Shown: positions 25,729-33,705, numbered from the stretch's first letter. The stretch: 64,000 nucleotides of DNA from Acetobacter pasteurianus subsp. pasteurianus LMG 1262 = NBRC 106471 (GCF_000285275.1 NZ_CADO01000067.1:1-64000), one strand, 5' to 3'. Notes: a model not told the origin generated them from the letters alone. Numbers and translations: made by a program.

Positions 25729-26472
25729 CTAGCCTTCCGCTTCTGCGGCAGCTCGCTTCTGTTCAGCCGTTTCTTTGGCCTGCTTCACTCTGCCGGGAAG
25801 TTCAAACAGATATTGCAGCAGCATATCTGTGAATTCGGCAATTTCTGTCACCTCTTCATTCGAGACCGGGCTGCTGGTGTGAACATCCTCATTGGTGATG
25901 TCACGAATGCCATGCGCCCAGTCTTTCATGCTGGGGGTGAGGAAATGCTGGGCAGCAAGCATATTGATGCGGTTGTTAAGGTTTTGCTTAGGGTTTGTAC
26001 CTTCCCGAAAAGCATCCAGATTTTCTGCAAAAACGTGTTGGGTCGCTACGTCAATAACCGTGCGGTAAGCACTGCGTACCAGACGGTTAGGGGTTTGTCC
26101 TGTGCGGGCATCTTCAGCTTCACCCATCGCAACAGAAACTTCTGGAGGAAGGTAATCAAATCTCTTGGGTTTGGGGGCTTCTGGCCAAATGCAAGGGATA
26201 GCCGTGCCTTCACTCAAATTGAGCTCATAAGCACTTTCCAGCGCGTAATTCTGGTGTCGAAGATACGAACTCCAGTCTCTGCGGCTGCGGGGAGATATGC
26301 TTTCGAATGCTCCGCCAAAAGGTTTTCTGCATCCTCGGCAAAAGCTTGTGAAAAAACCTCTCAGGCTTCGTACATCGTCCCCTTCAACTCTCATGCCCGT
26401 AATATCGCAAGCCATGTTTTTGCTGCGGCAATGGGGGCACTCCATAACAATAAAAGATGGTTGGCTTGCCAT
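25729..26472 (-). CDS. DUF4145-like protein with zinc-ribbon N-terminus
   Basis: 247 residues. The N-terminus has MECPHCRSKNMACDITG and SFCRGCRKPFGG (two Cys pairs). The helical region from about 125 (RTGQTPNRLVRSAYRTVIDV, then LNNRINMLAAQHFLT and the acidic DITNEDVHTS) matches the DUF4145 layout, a HEPN-like fold often linked to defence genes. It faces against the rightward operon, and its start codon overlaps the start of the divergent gene on the other strand (26470-26473). A lysogenic-conversion role is inference. Confidence 0.65.
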   Translation of the reverse strand: MASQPSFIVMECPHCRSKNMACDITGMRVEGDDVRSLRGFFTSFCRGCRKPFGGAFESISPRSRRDWSSYLRHQNYALESAYELNLSEGTAIPCIWPEAPKPKRFDYLPPEVSVAMGEAEDARTGQTPNRLVRSAYRTVIDVATQHVFAENLDAFREGTNPKQNLNNRINMLAAQHFLTPSMKDWAHGIRDITNEDVHTSSPVSNEEVTEIAEFTDMLLQYLFELPGRVKQAKETAEQKRAAAEAEG

Positions 26473-26671
26473 GTGTGAAAACTCCGAAAATCAAAAAAAT
26501 ATGCAACGTGCAGAAATTATGATCCGCCGGGCCATGTCATGCAATGCAGTTGCTGATCGGGCGAGTGCCCTTACCACTGCATGGATTGGCCTTGATCCAC
26601 ATGATCGGGGTGCATTTGTGCTGGGGTTGATCTCCCGCGTTGCGATGTGCCCACGGGAGAATGAGAGATGA
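26471..26671 (+). CDS. Hypothetical early phage protein
   Basis: 66 residues, helical (MIRRAMSCNAVADRASALTT, AWIGLDPHDRGAFVLGLISR). Ends with a 4-bp overlap into the next gene. The start overlaps the divergent DUF4145-like gene; ATG at 26501 is an alternative. Function unknown. Confidence 0.5.
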   Translation: MCENSENQKNMQRAEIMIRRAMSCNAVADRASALTTAWIGLDPHDRGAFVLGLISRVAMCPRENER

Positions 26672-27168
26672 GCGCTCCGTTTTCCTCAGCATTTGTTCCA
26701 GCCATTAAGACGGCCACCAAAACGGCCCTTACGCATGTTGGTGGTGTAGATGCCGCTGCACGTATTTCCCGCGTGGGGCGCACCCAGTTTTCTGATTACC
26801 AGAACCGCTCCAAGGAATGCGTGGTGCCGGTGGATGTGGCTGTGGATCTGGACCACTGCGCTGAGCATCCGTTCATTCTGGAGGCCATGGCTCATGCGCT
26901 GGGCTATGTGTTGATGCCCCTACGTGTTGGTACCAGCGATTTTGGCAAGGATATGAGCCAGTTTGGCATGGCATCTGTGGATGTGATGGCCACGGCCATG
27001 AAGGTGCTGGAAGATAACCAACTGGACCCGGAAGAAGCCGACGAGATCATTCCCAAAATGCTGCATGCCCAGCGCATTCTGGAGCAGGCCATAGCGTTTG
27101 GCCGCGCAGTTCAGAAATCTGCCAAGCCGCACATTGTGCGCCCGATGGGAGATGCCGCGCATGGTTGA
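26668..27168 (+). CDS. CII-like phage regulatory protein (tentative)
   Basis: 166 residues. ALTHVGGVDAAARISRVGRT then QFSDYQNRSKECVVPVDVAV and HPFILEAMAHALGYVLMPL recall phage CII-like regulators that recognise DNA with an atypical HTH; the C-terminal half is helical. Position after cro in the rightward operon fits a regulator. Family assignment is uncertain. Confidence 0.5.
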   Translation: MSAPFSSAFVPAIKTATKTALTHVGGVDAAARISRVGRTQFSDYQNRSKECVVPVDVAVDLDHCAEHPFILEAMAHALGYVLMPLRVGTSDFGKDMSQFGMASVDVMATAMKVLEDNQLDPEEADEIIPKMLHAQRILEQAIAFGRAVQKSAKPHIVRPMGDAAHG

Positions 27169-27181
27169 GCAACGCTACGCA

Positions 27182-27237
27182 CAGCAGGCAGCAGGCAGCA
27201 GGCAGCAGGCAGCAGGCAGCAGGCAGCAGGCAGCAGG
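27182..27237. repeat. Tandem 7-bp repeat, 8 x CAGCAGG
   Basis: Eight perfect tandem CAGCAGG units between the CII-like gene and the replication-like gene, ending 48 bp before the latter's start. A 7-bp unit does not keep frame. It could be an iteron-like origin element, a leader polymorphism, or neutral slippage. Confidence 0.95.
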
Positions 27238-27285
27238 CCACCGTGCCGAGTGCTGCCATGATACGCAATACAAGCCGGGAGAAAT

Positions 27286-28458
27286 ATGATGCGGCCTGTT
27301 ATTGCTGAATTTGACCGCAGCACCCTTACACCATGGAACATGCTGCGTAGCATGCCGGCAGAAATGCGCGGTGTGGTGCAAAGCCTGCATGATGCACTGA
27401 AAAGCATGCGGACCACGGTATTTCGCGCAGGCGAGATGGTTCTGGATGATGGGCAGATTGCTGCGCAATCATGGATGCCCCGTTCTGAACTGGACCGCGT
27501 GCTGCCGGCTGTTGTGAAGGCTGGCTTTATGGCGCGGGATGATGAAGGCGCACTGTTTAGCCCACACCTGTATGACAAACTGCTGCGCAAGGAAGAACGC
27601 GCTGCCCGCAAGGCCGCAGCTGATGCAGATTGGCAGCAGCGGCAGGAAGAGGGTGATGTGCCACCGGGCCTGACACGCAAGCAGATTACCGCACGTGAGA
27701 ATGGGAAAAAGGGTGGACGCCCACCAGGGAGCGGAAAGAAGGCAGTTGCTGACCGTAACCAACGCCACATGCCTTTGGCATCGGTTATTCAGGGTGGAAA
27801 AACCGAAACCCAAAACCCAAACAAAAAACCCAATTCGGTTTCGGTTTCTGAAAATTTGGGTTCCGTGGGTTCCATAGATCTAGAATTAGAGAGAGATACT
27901 AATATTCCTTCTAGTTCTATTTCTGGGGAAACCCAAAACCCAAGCGTGGACATCTCTCCTGAGCTGGTCTCGCAGACCGTAGCGCGAATGATTGCTGCAA
28001 CGGGCATGGAAGATCAGGCTGGTTACGCGGTCTCATTTGCCAAGAGATGGCTGAAGGCTGGTGCACAGCCTGATACGATCATCACCGCCATTCGTGCGCA
28101 TACCGAGAAAATGCGCGGAAATACTGAGGAACCGAGAAAGTTCAAGGTCTTTGAGGCTGAGGTCTTCCGCCAGATTGAGCTGCAGAATGTGAGAGACCGG
28201 CTTTCAGATGCTCAGGAGCAGGAACCGCAGACGGTAGCCGACCCTGTGAAGCCTTATGCCACCCAGAGGCTTCGAGAAGCTGAACGGCTTTGGCAAAGTC
28301 TTTTCCACCTCAATGACAGAAACATTGAGCGTGCTGATACAGCTTTTGCTGCTCAAGCGGAGAAGCACGGCTTTCCCCCAGCAGATATCAAACGCCGCGT
28401 TGAGGATTATGCAGCCTATTACCGTGAACACCCCGCCATGATGGAGGCTGTGGGATGA
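27286..28458 (+). CDS. Putative phage replication protein
   Basis: 390 residues. The N-terminal part is winged-helix-like (AAQSWMPRSELDRVLPAVVK, AGFMARDDEGALFSPHLYDK), followed by a basic linker (ENGKKGGRPPGSGKK), a polar Asn/Ser-rich stretch and a helical C-terminus. This domain order resembles O-type or DUF1376-like phage replication initiators. It follows cro and the 7-bp repeats, where replication genes usually lie. A GGAGAA sequence precedes the ATG at 27286; a second ATG follows directly. Confidence 0.5.
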   Translation: MMRPVIAEFDRSTLTPWNMLRSMPAEMRGVVQSLHDALKSMRTTVFRAGEMVLDDGQIAAQSWMPRSELDRVLPAVVKAGFMARDDEGALFSPHLYDKLLRKEERAARKAAADADWQQRQEEGDVPPGLTRKQITARENGKKGGRPPGSGKKAVADRNQRHMPLASVIQGGKTETQNPNKKPNSVSVSENLGSVGSIDLELERDTNIPSSSISGETQNPSVDISPELVSQTVARMIAATGMEDQAGYAVSFAKRWLKAGAQPDTIITAIRAHTEKMRGNTEEPRKFKVFEAEVFRQIELQNVRDRLSDAQEQEPQTVADPVKPYATQRLREAERLWQSLFHLNDRNIERADTAFAAQAEKHGFPPADIKRRVEDYAAYYREHPAMMEAVG

Positions 28459-29018
28459 GGCATTCTGGTTATGAGCGGCACAAGGATGATTGGTATGTTG
28501 AGCCCGCGTGGTGCGTTCATGCCCTGGTCAAAGGTGAGCGCCCATTTATGGGGACTGTGCTGGATCCGTGCTGCGGCGGCGGGAATATCGTGCAGGCGCT
28601 TTGTAGCAATGGGGTTTTGGCTGGAGGTTCAGACATTCAAGATCGTGCAGGCGGCACGTATCCGCGCCTGAGCTATGAGCAGTCTTTATCCATTTCCCAG
28701 CCCACAAATGTTGTCAGCAATCCCCCTTATGGCGTGGCAGAAGATTTTATCACGGCCTGCTTGGCCAAGACGAAAGACCGCGTGTGCGTGCTGCTGCGGC
28801 TTGCCTTTCTGGAAGGGATTAAGCGCGGGGAGTGGTTTCCGACTGTTCCGCTGGCGCGTGTTTGGGTGGCTGGCAAGCGTATTTCCATGCCGCCGGGCGG
28901 CACAGATATTCCTGCAAAAGGTGGCGCCATTGCTTACGCATGGTTTGTTTTTGAGCACGGCTGGAAAGGTGACCCCGTTGTGAAGTTCCTGCCTAAAATT
29001 GGTGAGATGCCATCATGA
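28455..29018 (+). CDS. Phage DNA adenine methyltransferase-like protein
   Basis: 187 residues. VLDPCCGGGNIVQAL (SAM-binding motif I) and VVSNPPYGVAED (catalytic motif IV, NPPY) are clear. The NPPY type points to N6-adenine methylation. No separate target-recognition domain is visible, so specificity is unknown. Phages use such enzymes to evade restriction or to time replication and expression. Overlaps the upstream gene by 4 bp. Confidence 0.75.
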   Translation: MRHSGYERHKDDWYVEPAWCVHALVKGERPFMGTVLDPCCGGGNIVQALCSNGVLAGGSDIQDRAGGTYPRLSYEQSLSISQPTNVVSNPPYGVAEDFITACLAKTKDRVCVLLRLAFLEGIKRGEWFPTVPLARVWVAGKRISMPPGGTDIPAKGGAIAYAWFVFEHGWKGDPVVKFLPKIGEMPS

Positions 29019-29251
29019 ATAGAAAAGTTCCGAAATGGGTTCTTCCATTGTTTGGCGCTCTAGCTGGCATATTCATCGACCATGTCTTTCTTCTGGGCTT
29101 TGTGACTGCTCAAGAAAGAGGGGCTGGCTTCTGGTTTTTGACAATCTTTTCCATGATCCAATTTTTAGGTGCTTGGTTGCTGTTTGGCTGCGTATTTTCA
29201 CTCGGTCGCATGAAAGAGCGTGCCTATAAAACTTTGGAGCAGAGGCCATGA
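29015..29251 (+). CDS. Small two-helix membrane protein
   Basis: 78 residues with two hydrophobic stretches (WVLPLFGALAGIFIDHVFLL and FWFLTIFSMIQFLGAWLLFG). It overlaps both neighbours by 4 bp in the rightward early operon. Function unknown. Confidence 0.6.
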   Translation: MNRKVPKWVLPLFGALAGIFIDHVFLLGFVTAQERGAGFWFLTIFSMIQFLGAWLLFGCVFSLGRMKERAYKTLEQRP

Positions 29252-29469
29252 GTTTCCGCACGCTATTACGAAACTTGCGGTTGCAGGCAGAAGGCAAGCC
29301 CAACCCGATTGATGCAGTGGAAGATCTGCGGGCCAAACTGGCCCAGGAACAAAAACGGCGTGCAGAGGCTGAACTGGAAATCACCACTCTGCAACGCCGT
29401 TTGGATGCATACGAACAACCACGTGATGCCCGAGGACGGTACACCAGAAGAGGTAGGGCAGCAACGTGA
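29248..29469 (+). CDS. Small coiled-coil phage protein
   Basis: 73 residues; IDAVEDLRAKLAQEQKRRAE and AELEITTLQRRLDAYEQ form a heptad-like coiled coil, ending in a basic GRYTRRGRAAT tail. Overlaps neighbours by 4 bp. Function unknown. Confidence 0.6.
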   Translation: MSFRTLLRNLRLQAEGKPNPIDAVEDLRAKLAQEQKRRAEAELEITTLQRRLDAYEQPRDARGRYTRRGRAAT

Positions 29470-30203
29470 CCAAGAAAGAGCCAAAGGACATTCAATTCCG
29501 GGAAGGGGATTGGATTATATATCGGGAAGGGAAGATAGATGCCTTTCGTTTCCAGTATGCTTATGATGATGGCATACGTGCATTTGGTATTGGATTAGGA
29601 GAGAAATCCTTTCCACTGCGAGAATGCAAAGTATTTCGTCACGTTAGTGATGATGAACATGTTGATGCGCTCGAAAAACTTACATTGCATTCAGGCCCAT
29701 CTGGTGAAGTTCTTCCAGAACGTCAGCAGCATGGCGATATTGCGACCATCTGGCTGGAAGAAAAAGGAAAACCTACAATCGCAGTTTCCAGCTCATGCGG
29801 GCTGTTAAACAAGCTGCATACTTCTGGCGTGATTGGTGATGCCGAAGTGGCGGCAGCCCAGATGTGGGCGCGGGATTATGAGACCGGAATCATGGGTGCC
29901 AAAGATCCGGAAGCATCTAGTAAGGGCGGTAAGCCAGATCCTGAATATGTTTTGCTTGCCCGCATGCATGGGACAGAACGGTGCAGATATATTCGAGAGC
30001 ACCTTGGAAAACGTTCAGAAGAATTTCTGTATAGTTTCCTGATCGACCATATGAGCATTTCTCAGGTTGCAGGGCAGCGCAAGCGTGATCGGCGTCAGAT
30101 TTCTGGCGCCATTGAATTGCTGTTAGGGCAGCTGGCAGACGTATATGCAGAGATGCCTGGAAAACTGTGGTTCAATATCGAACCTAAAAAAGACGATAAC
30201 TGA
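29466..30203 (+). CDS. Candidate late-gene (Q-like) regulator
   Basis: 245 residues. A beta-rich N-terminal half is followed by LLNKLHTSGVIGDAEVAAAQ and MWARDYETG, resembling DUF6456-like proteins, and then by helical SEEFLYSFLIDHMSISQVAG, QRKRDRRQISGAIELLLGQL, which could bind DNA. It is the last gene of the rightward early operon, directly before a promoter and closely following terminator, the position of lambda Q. That role is inferred from context only. Confidence 0.5.
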   Translation: MTKKEPKDIQFREGDWIIYREGKIDAFRFQYAYDDGIRAFGIGLGEKSFPLRECKVFRHVSDDEHVDALEKLTLHSGPSGEVLPERQQHGDIATIWLEEKGKPTIAVSSSCGLLNKLHTSGVIGDAEVAAAQMWARDYETGIMGAKDPEASSKGGKPDPEYVLLARMHGTERCRYIREHLGKRSEEFLYSFLIDHMSISQVAGQRKRDRRQISGAIELLLGQLADVYAEMPGKLWFNIEPKKDDN

Positions 30204-30218
30204 TTTTTTAGAGTTATC

Positions 30219-30248
30219 TTGACTGTCCACAGATAATCTGTCTATTCT
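30219..30248 (+). promoter_or_regulatory. Candidate late promoter (pR'-like)
   Basis: TTGACT at 30219-30224, an 18-bp spacer, then TATTCT at 30243-30248. A terminator begins about 15 bp after the -10 box, so transcripts would stop after about 40 nt unless antiterminated. Confidence 0.55.
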
Positions 30249-30263
30249 GGTATCCTATTCGAA

Positions 30264-30295
30264 GTCGTGTGCCTGAGAGGGCCACGGCTTTTTTT
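30264..30295 (+). terminator. Terminator next to the late promoter (tR'-like)
   Basis: GTCGTG ... CACGGC stem (one G-T pair) with a GCC/GGC inner pairing, followed by seven T residues (30289-30295). It lies 60 bp after the candidate Q-like gene. Confidence 0.7.
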
Positions 30296-30320
30296 ATTTC
30301 CGAACAATACGAGCATACTT

Positions 30321-30728
30321 ATGGGCAAGCGGCGGAGTATCTGCCGGGGCTCTATTGTGCTGCGCGGGAAAAAGCCAGTTCTGGTTTTGGGTGTTGATGG
30401 GCCTGAATGCCTTGTTGTTCAGCTGATCTACACCAATCCTCCTTATCATCGCAGTGATGTTGATTTGGGCGGCAGCGGTTTGCTGTTGCGCAATCGCATT
30501 GCACGTGCGGCACGTGTTGCCCGCGTGGCGCGGAGTGCATTGCGCCGTATGGCTGCCGACATTGGCCCGGCAGCAGAAGCGGATGTGCTGCGTGTAGAAG
30601 CTGCGGTGCAACGGGAAATGATGCTCCAGACAGGTGAACAAATTCCTGCGGGCACAGTTCGCCCCAGCTGGAGGCCCCCAAAGTGGGGTGGTTGCGGGAG
30701 AAAAATTGGCGGTGCGCCGTCCGATTAA
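30321..30728 (+). CDS. Hypothetical phage protein
   Basis: 135 residues from MGKRRSICRGSIVLRGKKPV, basic, with an Arg/Ala-rich helix (NRIARAARVARVARSALRRM). First gene after the late promoter; flanked on both sides by TTATCTTG-type repeats. Not recognised. The frame opens upstream at 30267, inside the terminator. Confidence 0.5.
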   Translation: MGKRRSICRGSIVLRGKKPVLVLGVDGPECLVVQLIYTNPPYHRSDVDLGGSGLLLRNRIARAARVARVARSALRRMAADIGPAAEADVLRVEAAVQREMMLQTGEQIPAGTVRPSWRPPKWGGCGRKIGGAPSD

Positions 30729-30834
30729 CCCGCAATGATAACGCTGACTTATCTGGCACCCCAGTATTGGGCACCCGCAAGATAAGTCGTACAGCACCCC
30801 AAAAACCCGCAAGATAAGTGTAGTTATCTTGCGG
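30728..30834. other. dif-like recombination site with accessory repeats
   Basis: 30807-30834 is CCGCAAGATAA, six bases GTGTAG, then TTATCTTGCGG: perfect 11-bp arms around a 6-bp centre, the geometry of XerC/XerD dif sites, with ATAA-N6-TTAT at the inner edges as in dif. A 15-bp copy of the left arm region, ACCCGCAAGATAAGT, is repeated at 30773-30787 and 30805-30819, and a degenerate arm pair lies at 30731-30759. An outer pair CACCCCA/TGGGGTG (30795-30801, 30841-30847) is centred on the same point. The Xer-like gene begins 43 bp downstream. Confidence 0.65.
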
Positions 30835-30876
30835 ATTTGATGGGGTGAAAAACACCACATAATGTAGGGAAAACAA

Positions 30877-31752
30877 ATGGTTAGCGGAGATCGTAACAGA
30901 TCACCCGCGCCAGAGGCGGTGAAAGCCGCTCCAGTTTCTGCCGATGAACTGTGCATCCGGACGTGGCTGCATAACCGTGGCGAGAACACGCGCCGCGCAT
31001 ACGAGAGAGACGTGCGCGACCTGCTGGCATTTGCCGGGAAATCACTGAACGATATTGTGCTGCCCGACCTGCAGGCGTGGTTCGACAGCATGGGCGATGC
31101 TTCCGATGCCACGCGCAGGCGGAAGCTTTCAGCCGTGAAATCTCTGCTTTCCTATGGCGCGGGAACTGGCGTTCTCTCTCATGATGCAGGATCTGCCTTC
31201 CGCATAGCGCGGGGGAGAGACACGCTGCATGAGCGCATTCTTACCCGTGAGCAAGTGATTGCGCTGATTGATGGTGAGGAAGAGCCACGCAAGCGGGCGC
31301 TGCTGAATGTTCTGTACCGTATGGGGCTGCGCATTTCAGAGGCCTGCGCTTTGCGTTGGCGAGATCTGACGCGCCGCCAGCAGGGTGCTGTTGCTTCCGT
31401 TTTTGGCAAAGGCAACAAGACGCGGCCCGTGCAGGTTCCTGCCAAACTGTTCAAAGAGCTCATGGCGCTCAGGGTTGATAGCGGGCCAGATGCGCCTGTT
31501 GTCCCCGGCCATGATGGCTGCTCGCTCTCGAAAGATGCGGCTCATCGCATCGTGAAGCGGGCAGCACGGCGTGCCGGATTGTCATCGCGTGTCTCAGCGC
31601 ATTGGCTCCGGCACGCCCACGCATCGCACGCACTGGACAACAATGCCCCGGCCCATGTGGTCTGCGCCACGCTGGGGCATGCCTCTCTCGCCACAACTAC
31701 ACGTTACTCTCATGTGCGTGAGGGTGACGGTTCTGCAAAATATCTGGACTGA
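30877..31752 (+). CDS. Xer-like tyrosine recombinase
   Basis: 291 residues. An N-terminal SAM-like core-binding domain (RTWLHNRGENTRRAYERDVR, then DATRRRKLSAVKSLLSYG) is followed by the catalytic domain with Arg (YRMGLRISEACALRW), Lys (VFGKGNKTRPV), His-x-x-Arg (SAHWLRHAHASHAL), His (TLGHASLATT) and Tyr nucleophile (TRYSHVREG). There is no arm-binding domain, as in XerC/XerD. It is separate from the tRNA-Ser integrase and sits next to a dif-like site in the late control region. Roles could be multimer resolution or a local DNA switch. Confidence 0.9.
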   Translation: MVSGDRNRSPAPEAVKAAPVSADELCIRTWLHNRGENTRRAYERDVRDLLAFAGKSLNDIVLPDLQAWFDSMGDASDATRRRKLSAVKSLLSYGAGTGVLSHDAGSAFRIARGRDTLHERILTREQVIALIDGEEEPRKRALLNVLYRMGLRISEACALRWRDLTRRQQGAVASVFGKGNKTRPVQVPAKLFKELMALRVDSGPDAPVVPGHDGCSLSKDAAHRIVKRAARRAGLSSRVSAHWLRHAHASHALDNNAPAHVVCATLGHASLATTTRYSHVREGDGSAKYLD

Positions 31753-31756
31753 CACC

Positions 31757-32389
31757 ATGACAGACACACCCCGGCCCGTGGACGATGCGCCCGAAGGCTA
31801 CATGAAGGATGCTCAAGGGCGTCTGGTTCCTGTTGCGCAGGTAAAGCCGCAGGATCTTCTGGAAGATGAGCTGGTTCGCGCTATTCATGCGGAAGCGAAG
31901 CTTCTGGCGAGAGAGCTGGCAGAATTCAAGAAGCGCGGCTTCAGTGAGGTTTCTGCGCTGCAATCCCTGCTGCACGAAAAATACCAAGCCAAGCTTGGCG
32001 GGCCGAAAGGCAACACTACGCTGAGTAGCTACGATGGCCGGTTGCGTGTGTCTGTTTGCATGGGCGAGAGCATTTCCTTTGGGCCTGAGCTTCAGGTCGC
32101 CAAAAGCCTGCTGGATGAACTTTTTGAGGAATGGTCTGAGGGCGCGAACGCGAACCTCAAAACCATTGTGATGGAAGCATTTGACGTGGGGCAAGAAGGA
32201 AAGCTTTCTGCCACGAAAATTCTTGGGCTTCGCCGGCACAACATAGACGAGCCGCAGTGGAAGCGGGCCATGGATGCGATTGCAGACAGCATTCGTATCG
32301 ACAGCACCAAAGCGTATCTGCGGCTTCATGTTCGGGAAACGCCGGAACAATCCTGGCAAATGCTGCCTCTGGATCTGGCCAAGGCATGA
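31757..32389 (+). CDS. DUF3164 family phage protein
   Basis: 210 residues. APEGYMKDAQGRLVPVAQVK, KLGGPKGNTTLSSYDGRLRV and ILGLRRHNIDEPQWKRAMDA match the Mu-like DUF3164 family found near transposition or replication genes. Biochemical role unknown. It starts 5 bp after the recombinase gene and overlaps the next gene by 4 bp. Confidence 0.85.
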   Translation: MTDTPRPVDDAPEGYMKDAQGRLVPVAQVKPQDLLEDELVRAIHAEAKLLARELAEFKKRGFSEVSALQSLLHEKYQAKLGGPKGNTTLSSYDGRLRVSVCMGESISFGPELQVAKSLLDELFEEWSEGANANLKTIVMEAFDVGQEGKLSATKILGLRRHNIDEPQWKRAMDAIADSIRIDSTKAYLRLHVRETPEQSWQMLPLDLAKA

Positions 32390-32550
32390 AGCGCTGGCTG
32401 ACGGATGTGCTTTCTGCGCGGCGTGAGAATTTCAAGCTGCGCTGGGAAATGGGCCGCAAGTCTCGGCAGCTAGAAGAACAGCACCGTGAAATACGGCGTC
32501 TGCAATCCATCATCATAAAATCGGGGATGTCATGCGACAGAAAGAAATGA
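32386..32550 (+). CDS. Small helical phage protein
   Basis: 54 residues (MKRWLTDVLSARRENFKLRW, EMGRKSRQLEEQHREIRRLQ), a basic coiled coil. Starts and ends with 4-bp overlaps, which supports translation. Function unknown. Confidence 0.6.
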   Translation: MKRWLTDVLSARRENFKLRWEMGRKSRQLEEQHREIRRLQSIIIKSGMSCDRKK

Positions 32551-32753
32551 ACCGTTCTGGGGCTCGTGGTAGTCAGAAGCCACAGAAACATGGGCCTGCG
32601 CGTGGCACCAAGGTGACGTCTGATTACAGTGTATGGGCGCGTGCAGCAGACCATTATGAGCGTCTGTCTTCTCGGGCACGTTTCCCTGGTATTCGGGTGT
32701 GGGCGAAGCAGCGTGCTCAGGAGTGCTCTGACCGGGCTTATGCTACGCGATAG
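32547..32753 (+). CDS. Hypothetical phage protein
   Basis: 68 residues, basic and polar N-terminus, then SVWARAADHYERLSSRARFP. ATGA overlap with the upstream gene favours the start at 32547 over the in-frame ATG at 32532. Not recognised. Confidence 0.5.
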   Translation: MNRSGARGSQKPQKHGPARGTKVTSDYSVWARAADHYERLSSRARFPGIRVWAKQRAQECSDRAYATR

Positions 32754-32838
32754 GTCATTGTTGATTTGAATGAACGAAGCCCTCGGCTGGTGACACAGCG
32801 CGAGGGCTTCTTATTATCCACTCCTGGAAACGGCAGGA

Positions 32839-33036
32839 ATGAACAGGCGCAAAGATAGCAGAGACAAGATGAACCTGTACAGCAGATTTTTTGGGCAAGA
32901 ATTGCGTTTAGACATAGAGTTTCAGAGATCAACTCTTCTGCGTCTAGCCGCATTTTTTGCAACCATCGCATTGTCTAGCGTACCGGTTCTATGGTGCCTC
33001 GGGCATTTTGGGGTAATTGGACATGGCTGGCGTTGA
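32839..33036 (+). CDS. Small membrane protein
   Basis: 65 residues: basic N-terminus, then one hydrophobic helix (LLRLAAFFATIALSSVPVLW). Overlaps the next gene by 14 bp. Function unknown. Confidence 0.45.
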   Translation: MNRRKDSRDKMNLYSRFFGQELRLDIEFQRSTLLRLAAFFATIALSSVPVLWCLGHFGVIGHGWR

Positions 33037-33685
33037 GATCAAGCTGGATACATCAGAAGCCCAGCGCGCATTATCTGACATGCAAAAGCAGATCCCGTTC
33101 GCGCAGGCCTCTGCGTTGAATGATCTGGCGTTCCAGATCATGCGCGGTGAGAACGATGCCTTCAGCAAGATATTCGAGCATCCGCGTCCATTTACATTGC
33201 GTGCAACGCAGGTTGAGAAGAAGGCAACCAAGAGTGATCTGACAGCAGTTGTCTCATTGCGTCCTGCTCAGGAACGATATCTGCAGCCATATGAAACTGG
33301 CGGGGAGCATGAAACTCCTTGGCAGCAAGGGAACCTGCTTGTTCCAGTAGATGGGCCAACAGATAAATATGGTCAGATATCTAAGGGAATGCTGTCTCGG
33401 GTTCTTGATCGTAGTGACGTCTTTAAGGGAACCGTACGCGGCATAACTGGCATATGGCAACGTCCAGTCCGTGGTGCTCGTCGGGATGGCACACGCGGAA
33501 CCAAAGGATCTTTGAACAAGATCAATGGCAAAAAGACCAGTCTGAAGCTTCTCTATATGTGGCGTCCAAACGTGAACGTTCATAAGCGTCTGAGCTTTGC
33601 CAAGAGAGGTGCAGAGATTGTCGCTACCCGAGGGGGTAAGGCATTGGCAGATGCCATCCAGAAGGCAGTGAGGACGGCGTGGTGA
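33023..33685 (+). CDS. Putative phage minor structural protein
   Basis: 220 residues from MAGVEIKLDTSEAQRALSDM. The N-terminal helices with many Gln/Ala, PFAQASALNDLAFQIMRGEN, and the basic C-terminus resemble gp10-type or minor tail proteins, but placement just before the terminase genes is unusual for those. Assignment tentative. A TTG start 6 bp upstream is possible. Confidence 0.5.
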   Translation: MAGVEIKLDTSEAQRALSDMQKQIPFAQASALNDLAFQIMRGENDAFSKIFEHPRPFTLRATQVEKKATKSDLTAVVSLRPAQERYLQPYETGGEHETPWQQGNLLVPVDGPTDKYGQISKGMLSRVLDRSDVFKGTVRGITGIWQRPVRGARRDGTRGTKGSLNKINGKKTSLKLLYMWRPNVNVHKRLSFAKRGAEIVATRGGKALADAIQKAVRTAW

Positions 33686-33705
33686 CACGCGAGGCAGGTA
33701 TGCGC

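Noticed and set aside
25270-26478. 402-codon plus-strand open frame
   Set aside because: It overlaps the two leftward genes with plausible domains (WYL-like, DUF4145-like); its translation is low in recognisable structure.
27182-27237. Possible CRISPR-like repeats
   Set aside because: The 7-bp units are adjacent without spacers; a simple tandem repeat.
30877-31752. Protelomerase for a linear phage-plasmid
   Set aside because: Sequence is Xer-like and short, without protelomerase domains; the prophage is integrated with clear att sites.
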